Translations under genes and position numbers: made by a program
The notes under the pieces: model-generated
The model's input: the letters and a program-made list of their open reading frames with translations, nothing else
What the model was told of the DNA's origin: nothing
The model's database searches: none
Shown here: positions 55,301-64,000 of the stretch, piece by piece
Numbering within the stretch: the stretch's first letter is position 1
How the letters are laid out: each line of letters opens with the position of its first letter
Source of the DNA: Ligula intestinalis
Taxonomy: Eukaryota > Platyhelminthes > Cestoda > Diphyllobothriidea > Diphyllobothriidae
NCBI GenBank assembly: GCA_036362985.1
Contig: JAYGXS010000009.1
Span: 11,404,760 to 11,468,759, forward strand
DNA: 64,000 bases
Direction: 5' to 3'

Positions 55301-57048
55301 CGGCCTTAGGGGCTCCTAGTGCAACGCATTTGACTTTTGGGAGAACTTTCCCCAGTCCAATTGATGACCGATTCCACAGCTACAATTATGATGGCAGCTT
55401 GAGCAACAGATGCGTACCGGTATGTTGTTTCTAAAAGAAGCAACAGAAGCTTGTGTAGCCCCAATCATATTTCCCTAAAACGTGCACGTTTTCCTACGAA
55501 AACGGTGGTTATATGGCTTTGTGGGTGGGGAATAAGGGCACGCAGTGGAATACTTTTAAATAAATGCTAAATGAATTTTATTTTACTGTATCATTAAGAG
55601 TTGTTAATTTATATCCGCAGATTTTCCTAATCTGCATTATCATTTAACCTACTGCCGAACATTCTGATTATAAAAAGCAGGTTTCTTGAATTTCCGAAAA
55701 ATTGAAAAAGCGGTTAGGAGGTTGTCTACTTCAACTCACCTGTGGTACAAATTACCGTCCTGGAGTTATACCAGTATAGTCCGCCGCGCGAAGCGCCGCG
55801 CACACCTTTATTTTACATGCATAACAACCTGCTTTTAGCGGCCGCGGGAAGGATATTCGACTACATTTTCTTCACTTTATACTTACTTCGAAAAGTTTCC
55901 TTCTTTGTCTATCCTATTTACCTATCGCCAAAAACTCTATAACCAACGTTTTAGCAGGACACAATGCTCAGATAAGGGTATATGAGCGGGGCTACATAAG
56001 CTACTTTTGCCTAAATGACGTTGGATATTGCAGTATTAGCTATAACGAATGATCTAAGTATAACTTTTGTATCACGATATGGCACCTGCACATTGTATAG
56101 AGTAACAAAATTGTCACATCTTCCTTGCGTCGTGCTTTTTACCGCAATCGGCCATATGACAGTATTCAGCGTAGATGCCTTAAAAGTGCACTTTCTCCCA
56201 GTTTATAAGTTACCATGTTGAAAATGTTTTATTTTACTCGAGTTAAAGCCCTTCGATACTGCTTCAATCACTTACTGAAGGACACAATAATAACTTTATT
56301 TTAGTTGCCTTACTAATTGTAGAAAGCAAAGCATTCAGGGTCATCAATCATCACTTGCTTGAAGCTAGCAACCGTGCTGTAAGTATGGTGTATCAGGTAA
56401 GTCTGATACATGTTCTAATCCTTGCGTTTGGGTCTAAAATCATTTAAACCGCTGATTACAGTTTATTACCCTACCGAAATTTCAAGTAAATACATACTCG
56501 GCAGTTTAAACATAGTAGGCCGCATACTGAAATACCGCATACCGAAATAGGATGCAGAGCAGGATACTACATTGTAAATAGTTACTGATCTTGATAGTGT
56601 GTTTATGTGACTTTGGCCATTTTAATTAACTAAAATCTATCAGAAAATTTCAGTGTGACTTGATATTAACTAAACAAGAAAGGTGGCCCTGAGTTCTTGC
56701 CAAAAAATGCTCATTGAGCTTGTGTTGTTTATGCCGTTTAAAACAAGTGCCAGCACCCATAATACCCATTTTCTTACTCACCCTAGGCACATGTGGAAAT
56801 ACAGTAATAAGCGTTCCCTGTAATTGCTGTGCAAGTGTTGTTTTGACGTTTTATCAATAGTCCTTAACCAGCCGATAGACAGATATGAAACCTTTACTAA
56901 TAATCGTGATGGTAGGTACTGTAGCCTTCCAAGTCAGCGATAATTCTCTATCAAGATTGGCTTAGTCCAATTGACACCACGATGCGTCTTGAGCCCAAAG
57001 AATCCAAAGGCCACGAGAGAGTATTAAGACCAGATACGTTTATTTGGT
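55301..57048. other. Unique AT-rich DNA with two plus-strand exon candidates
   Basis: 56323-56396 (plus): acceptor 'ttgccttactaattgtag', donor 'tatcag|gtaagtctg'; in phase 1 it reads 'SKAFRVINHHLLEASNRAVS'. An earlier donor 'cgtgct|gtaagtatg' is also good. 56039-56213 (plus): after 'ttggatattgcag' the frame reads 'LAITNDLSITFVSRYGTCTL' and later 'CVVLFTAIGHMTVFSVDAL', which has beta-propeller-like flavour, but its donor is poor. 55690-55790 is repeat G (compare 27690). Family unknown. Confidence 0.35.
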
Positions 57049-59950
57049 TTAAATTAAGGCAATTTTTTCCAGCTCTTCAACGCGAGTTCTAGATAGACGT
57101 CCTAAAATAAAATTCAAAGAAAACACAGAATGCTTCTCCTTCATGTATACGGGGTTGGCAAGCATGCCGAGTGTAAATCACAAAAAGTACTTAGAACTTA
57201 CGTTTGTGCAGGAATTGGAGGCACCTTTAGCTCCTTGCTGGCTTGAAAATCTAAATTGCTGGCAGCATACATGATATATGGAAGGGTTTTGTGCTTGTGC
57301 ATATGCAGTATGGGTCAGAATTAATGCAACTTGCATGACAAAATTCGACATTATGTAAGAAGAATAAATGATGTCTAGCCTGAAGGAAGCATTGATCTCG
57401 GTTCTGATTACTCTATGTTTGCAGCTATGCAAATAACCGTTTTTCTGAACTCCTAACATTTATTGCTTAGAAAAGTTCCTTTTAAAAAGAGCTGGCTTTG
57501 GCCAAACATTGTTTGGCATTTTGTGTAACTCACAGGCTTTGAATCGACCTGTAATAGGACAAAATTATTTTATAAGTTGGTTTATATATTGTTCCGACAT
57601 TATTAAAAATAACGCTCCAAAATAAGTTGTGACAAAAGGTTAACCTATGAAGCCCTTGATTGGTTATTGGTCTCGAAATATAACTACGCCCTTAAAGGAG
57701 AAAAAGCCGCTAAAGGGTACAAAAAGATATTTCCCAACTATGTCGTCAGCCAAAAATGAATTTTTTGTTGTGCATTTAGAAAAAAAAAACTTTTATTTCT
57801 GTAGTTAAAAGTGTTCTTAATTTTTACTCAAACGCAATCTCTATTTGTGAAGAAACCTAAGTCTGCTGGTCTCCATACGTTAATTCAATCAAAAACCAGT
57901 GTTTGATTTATCGTCAACGTTCAAGAAAAATTGATGCCTGACACTCTAGAAAATTTAAAAAATGCCTAAGTGTTGTTCTTACCCCATATTTGCTTGAGCC
58001 ATTTTTGCACTTAAGGAAAAAATACCCGATCAGAGAATTTACTGAAAAGCTACATTTTAGGAAACTTTTATATATTTGTTTCAGAAACATTATTAGTTGC
58101 GTGATCTAACTTACCTTTTTCAACTAAATAAAAAAATTGCAATCATAATTGTGAAATAGCAATGAAATGCGTTTGTTGTTACCTTATTGCCTTCAGTTAA
58201 CGCTCTTTAGATGAATATGACTGCATAATAATGGCTTATTTTTGCATTTTACGCGAGATCTACGAACAAATAGGGTCTATCTATACTTTGGTGCATACAA
58301 TGAGAAAATAATAATGCATGGTAACAAAGGAAATTAGACTTTATTCAGTAATATATGTTACTCAATGAACAGTTGTCAATGTATTCATTGTTCGTCTCTC
58401 AAATACAAATTAACAAATTTTGCAGTCAGATATTTCAAAAACCTGTACGGCAGCTTGGCACAACGATAGCCAAATTTAAGTACTTTTTAAATAGAAATTG
58501 TTTTTAGAATTCCTTGATGTTTAGGCACCACCATCGTTTAAAAATTGAATATATGTTGCAATTAAACATTCAATGTTAATTTCTGTTGTTTTATTTGTAT
58601 TATGTGCACTTTAAAACTTACTTAACCTTTATCATATTATAAAGAAGGCCATAACGGTAGTGAATGTTTTCTTAAATCTTACCAAATGTGTCACCGTGGT
58701 TGTCCTCTTGAAACATGCAAAAGAAAAAAAGTTGAAGCTTCAGGTTAACGTTGTACTATTTCCTATATTCGTGTATTCGTTTACAAATAATATTGGTATT
58801 TAATATTTTTGTACTTTTGTGAAACACCTGCTTTGCTCTTATATTCACCTTCACCAATTTCTTAGCACAGAATACAGTTGTAACAGTTATACAGTTATCG
58901 CACACAGTAATGCACGAATAGAGCGGAATTTAACATGCGATGGCTTGCTCAGTGTCAAATGTACAACAAATCCATTTTAGCACCCACAGATGAATGATCA
59001 CTGACAGCTTACTGTCAAAGATTGCATAAGCAGCTCATTTGTGATAAGCATCAAAATCTCATCGTGTATAACTTGCCCAGATTATTAAGCACCTTACAGT
59101 GGGGCTGATAACGATTGTCATAATAAATTAAGGCAAAATAAAATCGTTCAGCCCCGTGGTGCTATTGCATATCATCAACGTAACTGCATGTGCTTGTACA
59201 GAAAATTTGCATCGAAAACCCGAGCGTTTATATAAATACAATTAAATCACGTACCATTTGAATACACATGTAATTCAGCTAAGAAATAAGAAATGAAAAG
59301 ACAATGCAAAGACCTTGCCAATTTATGATGCATACTGGCAGGATATATTTTGTTCGTTCAAAAACCAGCACAAATATTCCAAGACAGAGTACATAGTGAT
59401 GAAACAGCGGGTAATCTTTGAATCCTACGCCATACATACCAAATTGCTTTAACACGTAGTTGGTGTTTTATATTAAAATCAGATGAAGATAACATCTCCA
59501 GGTTGGTTGGTATTTAATAGACAAAAACATCTATGTTGTGCAGTGCATAGAGCTGAACAAAAAAAATTCTCTCTTGGACAATATAATGTTTCATCGCAAA
59601 CGCATAAGCAATGCTAATGAATAAAGTTTAAGGTTATTGAAGGGTCCCTTGTCGCTACTGGTAAATCGTGGCAGTTTTATAAACGTTACTCAAAAAAATT
59701 GATAAAAACACCGAGAACCATGGTTGGTTGTTGATAACGCTGCGTCTTTGATAGTTGATGTCTAATGATAGACTATAAATTTTATATAAAATGCATATAT
59801 ATTTCAAGATACGTATGAAGTAAGTACCGCTATCTACGTATTCAGAATCATCTAAAATATAAAGTAAAAGTAATCGATTTTTTTCAAAGTTATCGTACTT
59901 ATTAAAAGCATATGTTCTGTTTCTTCGACAACTAACATAAACACTGTCAT
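57049..59950 (-). CDS. Candidate micro-exon gene A
   Basis: Exons read 5' to 3' on the minus strand: possible start exon 59950-59899 ('MTVFMLVVEETEHMLLI'), 59851-59828 (24 nt, 'DSEYVDS'), 59278-59255 (24 nt, 'ELHVYSN'), 58706-58683 (24 nt, 'DNHGDTF'), 58123-58115 (9 nt, 'EK'), 58009-57983 (27 nt, 'QKWLKQIW'), terminal 57101-57049 ('RLSRTRVEELEKIALI', stop). Each internal exon has a pyrimidine-rich acceptor and a GTAAG, GTACG or GTACT donor, is a multiple of three and is open in phase 1. AATAAA follows the stop by about 5 nt. The plan is that of schistosome micro-exon genes. No clear signal peptide is seen; the start exon is the weakest part. Confidence 0.45.
57054..57351 (-). CDS. Alternative reading: two-exon small secreted protein, 65 aa
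   Basis: Exon 57351-57202 begins ATG and reads 'MSNFVMQVALILTHTAYAQA', a signal-peptide-like start, followed by 'YHVCCQQFRFSS' and ending at a perfect donor 'aaac|gtaagttc'. A 100-nt intron ends 'ttgaattttattttag', and the last exon in phase 0 gives 'DVYLELALKSWKKLP' and a stop. AATAAA follows. This uses the same last exon as gene A in a different frame, so the two models exclude each other unless there is alternative splicing. An upstream acceptor at 57380 would extend this exon to the 5' side. Confidence 0.35.
57534..57690 (-). CDS. Optional longer exon of gene A
   Basis: The acceptor 'ggctttttctcctttaag' is excellent and the donor 'agcct|gtgagttac' good. The 157 nt enter in phase 1 and leave in phase 2, fitting onto 57379-57202, which enters in phase 2. 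The 51 codons are open ('RSYISRPITNQGLHRL' at the start) but show no motif. It could be a chance open frame. Confidence 0.2.
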
Positions 59951-60545
59951 ACTGTTAAGACAGTAATAAAGTCGCAAATAGTAAGTGAAACATACGCTCC
60001 ACATTATTTATCTACTATTAAGGTTGATATCACTAGCCAAAAACCTCGTTCATTAATTGAAAAAGCTGCGTATCTGGCAGTGAATCTCCAATTATAAACC
60101 AATTTTTCAAAATAAAAATGCAAACATACTTAAAGGTACAGTATGCAATAAAAGCCGAGTACTTCTTATGACAAACATTAACTTGATACCTAAGCATATA
60201 TCTAGTCGGATTACTTTTATTCATTGAGTGGAAATAATGCAAAGAAAGCCTTTAAGTTAGGAAAATTGCTACTTAAATAAGGCTAATTAATACAAATGAG
60301 TATTCAATTTGGCGAAATTGGGAGTTTTCTCATACGGAAGGAAGTTCCTAGGATATTACGTATGAAAGAATTTGATAGTTTATTGATGTGGATTAAACCA
60401 TGGATGAACTCTAACATAAGTAATTAAGAGCACAAAAGATACCCATTCCAGAACAGGAAAACGTTTGCCCTTAATTATTAAGACGCAATTGAAGCCATGT
60501 TGAAGGAATCGCATTTATTTTCAGAAACTAGCAGCAAGTTTATTT

Positions 60546-63500
60546 TCAACAATTATGTGTCACTAACATGTAAAGCTTGTTGCACAAAGTGCAGTTACAA
60601 ATATTGTCCGTCGCATTTTCTTTAACGGCAACTTTAATATTGGCGACTAAGAAAAGTTTCTGCATATGATACTTTAAAAGTTGTGTAAAAAAGGACATTT
60701 TGATTGTCGGGTTATAAAAATATACTTTTGGTAAACTATACGCTATCTAGAAACATAACGGACAGGAGCATAATGACTGTATCAAAAAATGGTCATATAT
60801 ATGACTTGTCTTATTGTATTCGCCAGCGTATAACAGATAGTGGGATTACTTCATTAGAATAAAAATAGAAAGCTCCTTCATTTGCAGTCCTACGGTGAAT
60901 TAATTATTGTCCAAATTTTCGAATTTTTTTACATTACCTTGGAAAAAGATAATTATCACAGATATTCGTCAGCTACGTAACTGATTGAAGCACTCTTTTA
61001 TAGACTTTATCAATCCATGTATGCGGAGAATAATTATGTAGAATGAGAAAAGTAAGCTCTTTCATTTGCAGTCCTTAAATCCTTCATCCTACGTTATATA
61101 AAAAATTGTCTCAATTGTCTAATTTCACTCTGACATTACATTGGGAAAAAGTAATTATCACAGACATTTGGCAGCTAGATATCTGATTAAAGCACTCTTT
61201 TATAGAACTTATTAAGCATAGACGATAGTTTATTAATCTTAGTAATACAAATATCAGAATTTCGTTGCGGACGTTATTTTTTTCGCAACAATGTTGTTTG
61301 CTGTTTTAAAGCATTCGTAAGCATGCTCCACATAGACATCTTCCTAAAAACTGATGTACAACACCTCATTTTGTCGGTAAATGCTGGAATATTTTAACTT
61401 TTTTGAAAATGTTTTTTGTAAACATGCAAAATATGAGTAATTATTGAGTCAAAACATGAGGACACTGAAAATGAGGGAAACTATGCTAGATTTAATTGGA
61501 CGATATTTAGTAAATAGTTATCCACTTATGGTGAATTTTGCTCAATATTTTGATTTAAGAAGCGTTATTCTTATATAAAGAAAATAGTAACGTAAATTTT
61601 TAGATTAAGAAATATTGAAATGCATTGTTGTACTTTGTAGCTATTTTACGTCTCCAGAACACGGAGATTATCTGTAAAATTTCATTTTTCATAAAAAAGC
61701 GCTCAATACTTTTTATTTTTCTCTTAAGTTATTAATATGCCTAATGATATACATTATTATTTTTAAGATCTCGTTAATGCGTTAACATCGGAATGCGATT
61801 AATGAGCAAACTTATCGAAATAATAAAAGTTGCATGGCTTTCAGCTCATACTCTGTATATAGTATACGTACGATTATCGGAGTTATCACTTTCCCCTAAA
61901 ATATGAAAGGAACTAAGCCTTGTCTTTGGTATTTTTCATAGTTTATCAAAACACACTTTCAGCTCTTTTGACAACAAACGTGACCATTTCCATAACGTTT
62001 AGGCATTAATATAGCTGTGAATAATAAAAAAAGCTTAAGCCATAAATTTAGTAAACAGACAGACCCATTTTCAACCCGATACACTAAACCACAGAATTTG
62101 GTTGCATAGATACGATTTCATTTCACTTACCCAGGTTTTTCCGTACTGTTAGTGAGAAAAATAATTTATTAGAATCAACGCCCACTTATGATTTTCTTTA
62201 CGATTATTACATGCATTTTGAACATGAGATATCCGATTTGAATGGCACCTTTTGTTTCAATTATTACACAAAGTCTATTCGAAAGACATTAACACCGACA
62301 GTTCGTGGCGTTCAGAAGTATTGTTTGGCCGAAATTTGCAAAAGAAGTTGACAATGCAAGCCATTTTACCAAAAGCCTGATTTTTAAATTAATTCAACAC
62401 AAAATGTGATGATCAGAAAAAAATGATCAATTTAGCTTATAGCTTAATGTAGGGCAAGTGAAATATTTAAGTATATATTAATGGCTAACGTCTCATGATA
62501 TATTCATCTAAAAGAAAAAGAGAAGGTTTTTAAATAGAAAAGAAAATGGTTTTATTTTTATAACATCATACACTTAACGTGAATCATAATGCATACTAAT
62601 AGAATATTTCGCAAGTAACGCGCAAACTATGAGGAATTGAACTCTCTCAATACGTTGGCGCCGATGCATCGGAAATATGAATTTTTGGTAAACAGAAGGT
62701 CTAATCTATATTCTATTCAGTAACACCTGTCACTTCGTGAACGTATGTTAGCACATTCAAAAAACTTAAAATATTCGTATTCCAAATGCAAAACACAAGA
62801 AAATGTCGTTCTTATATCCCTATGGTAATGATTACGCAGTCTGAGGCATCGTAAGACAAACAAATTGAACTCATTTAAACTCATGGTCTAGTACCGTTAA
62901 CCGACTAAGATGGTGACTATGCATTATATTGGCGAATTTCTATTATGTAAATGCACTAATTGGACATTTTCATATCGCTTAAGATGTCTTTTTTTGTTTT
63001 TCGCTGTCCAGCACGAGGTACATGGTCAGAATTTTGCCAAAAACAGGCAAAACTCAAGTGGGCACAAGTTAAAAAGATTCACTAATAGTTATAATTATCG
63101 GCTCTATCATTTTCTCAACGGTAAAATACGTGTTGCACTTTGTCGTTTTTATGTAAACTTGTTATGCCTTATCTATATTACTAGCACCAGAGAAATAAAT
63201 ACTTTATTATGTAATTATAATGAATGAAAAAAATATAAGAAAGCAAAAATTAAAATCTTACCAAAAGCATCACCACGAGAGTCCTCTTCAAACATGCCTA
63301 AGGAAAATATTTGGATACTTAGATTACCGTTTAAACATTTCTCGCATTTGCATATTCATATGAAAACTAAAACTGGCTTGTTGCTACACATTGTTTTTTG
63401 GTTGAAAACACCTACTTTTCACCTTAAACTTTATTTTCGGTTAACGTTATGCGAAGATTTCCTTTCATACATTTGAGTGAATCAAATAATGCGTTAAGAA

Positions 63501-63787
63501 TCTAAAATCAACATTATTAAAGGAAGTGCTGAGATTTCGCAAAGTCCAGCGACCACTATGCAAGACTCTTCAAACTTTTCTCATAAAACTCTATAATTTT
63601 TAATAATTGAGATTTAATTTTGAGTTTATATTGAGTTTTCTGAGAACACTTTTCATGGGTGCTTTAATCTGCAGTTTTATACAAAATTTCCCTACTGTTG
63701 ATCTGTCAATGAAGGAGTACCGAACATTTTTCTGCTCGTTTCCCCTTCACCTGCAAACCCCTTAGGCGTATAGATTTCGTCAAGCAT
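60546..63787 (-). CDS. Candidate micro-exon gene B
   Basis: Minus-strand exons: possible start 63787-63751 ('MLDEIYTPKGFA', donor 'gcag|gtgaag'), 63288-63265 (24 nt, 'DSRGDAF'; or 36 nt from an upstream acceptor), 62145-62131 (15 nt, 'RKNL', acceptor 'ttatttttctcactaacag', donor 'gtaagtg'), 61895-61872 (24 nt, 'ESDNSDN', acceptor 'ttcatattttag', donor 'gtacgt'), terminal 60646-60546 after 'cttttcttag': 'ANIKVAVKENATDNICNCTL' and 'CNKLYMLVTHNC', stop, AATAAA about 26 nt later. All are phase 1. The 63288 exon is homologous to the 58706 exon of gene A. The terminal exon has Cys pairs (C-N-C-x-x-C). Confidence 0.45.
60869..61235. repeat. Tandem duplication, two units of about 182 bp
   Basis: Unit 1 starts near 60869 and unit 2 near 61051. 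Both contain 'ttcatttgcagtcct', 'taattatcacagayattyg' and 'gaagcactcttttatag'-like blocks and are about 75-80% similar by eye. They lie in the candidate intron between 61343 and 60646. Confidence 0.65.
61254..61343 (-). CDS. Alternative terminal exon of gene B
   Basis: The acceptor 'tgtacatcagtttttag' is strong. In phase 1 it reads 'RCLCGACLRML' and stops; in phase 0 it reads 'EDVYVEHAYECFKTANN' and stops at 61254. The phase 0 start resembles the phase 0 start of the gene A terminal exon ('DVYLE'); the phase 1 reading has the Cys-rich flavour of the 60546 exon. AATAAA lies about 20 nt after the phase 0 stop. Which frame is used cannot be decided from sequence. Confidence 0.3.
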   Translation of the reverse strand, partial: EDVYVEHAYECFKTANNIVAKKITSATKF

Positions 63788-63839
63788 GAACACAATCTAT
63801 TAAGCATGGTCCTCTATTTCACAATCATAAAAAGTACAT

Positions 63840-63915
63840 ATAAATGAGTAGAAGGCTGGGAAACGTTCTGTGGGACCAGTATTTTATTTGCTTGACGTTT
63901 CGAGTGAGAGTCCAA
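63840..63915 (-). mobile_element. PLE tail stub
   Basis: The minus strand reads GAAACGTCAAGCAAATAAAATACTGGTCCC-like sequence (GAAACGTC at about 63903-63896), as in other PLE tails (compare 28946), but the CTGATGA half of the hammerhead is not present. Confidence 0.4.
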
Positions 63916-64000
63916 CAAAGTTTTTCCGCCTTATTTTCAATTATCTGGGTCTCTCATATCTTCGAGAATTGATGGTATGAATGTGCATAGAAAAGAAAGG

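Noticed and set aside
60181..60225. A sixth 24-nt candidate exon ('IRLDICL')
   Set aside because: The acceptor lacks a pyrimidine tract and the donor is weak.
58180..62370. Further splice-flanked short segments, for example 22 nt near 61652, 10 nt near 62890 and 7 nt near 62350
   Set aside because: Lengths are not multiples of three or the acceptors are weak; they show how often such signals arise by chance in this DNA.
62910..63227. 105-codon plus-strand ORF
   Set aside because: AT-rich, no motif, no splice or start support, and antisense to the candidate micro-exon gene.
1..64000. CRISPR arrays, bacterial operons, rRNA genes
   Set aside because: Nothing of the kind is present; repeats are dispersed eukaryotic elements.

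Overview
The window looks like nuclear DNA of a flatworm, most likely a tapeworm of the diphyllobothriidean type. This is inferred from the mix of elements, not from a species-diagnostic gene: Penelope-like elements (PLEs) with GIY-YIG endonuclease and hammerhead-ribozyme tails, RTE-type non-LTR retrotransposons, tRNA-derived SINEs with hammerhead cores, a Helitron fragment, Tc1/mariner-type MITEs, and short host exons in large AT-rich introns. No bacterial-type operon, rRNA or canonical tRNA gene was seen. There is one 10-N assembly gap, flanked by a duplicated 47-bp contig end.

Layout. 1-3.6 kb: dispersed repeats (families A, B, C). 3.7-4.3 kb: a dead transposon protein. 4.6-5.3 kb: a broken paralogue of the gene near 60.6 kb and a small secreted-peptide ORF. 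6.1 kb: SINE with hammerhead core. 8.3-10.7 kb: RTE-1. 12.9-13.6 kb: Helitron Rep fragment. 13.7-21.1 kb: repeats and three PLE copies, two of them inverted. 22.3-23.0 kb: mariner-type MITE. 23-33 kb: likely host gene territory (a transmembrane exon at 26.2 kb, tail exons at 32.7-33.2 kb, an opposite-strand exon at 28.3 kb), interrupted by a palindromic PLE and a 974-bp MITE. 34-41.9 kb: SINE and several PLE copies, mostly inverted pairs. 42-48 kb: mostly unassigned AT-rich DNA. 48.8-55.3 kb: a nest in which a PLE is interrupted by an RTE and by a TA-flanked MITE, and the MITE is itself interrupted by a second PLE (10-bp target duplication) and by a hammerhead-bearing tandem repeat that resembles a retrozyme. 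55.3-64 kb: AT-rich, little recognisable repeat.

The most interesting region is the minus strand of 57-63.8 kb. It holds a series of very short candidate exons (five of 24 nt, others of 9, 15 and 27 nt), each between good splice sites, each a multiple of three and each readable in the same phase 1. Two of them are homologous. They lead to terminal exons followed by AATAAA. This is the architecture of the schistosome micro-exon genes (MEGs), which encode secreted variant proteins. It is a prediction from sequence alone and needs transcript evidence.

Almost all transposon proteins are broken by frameshifts, stops or changed catalytic residues, so the mobile elements here are remnants. The surviving structured parts are hammerhead ribozyme cores, terminal inverted repeats and target duplications, and these allow the order of insertions to be read.
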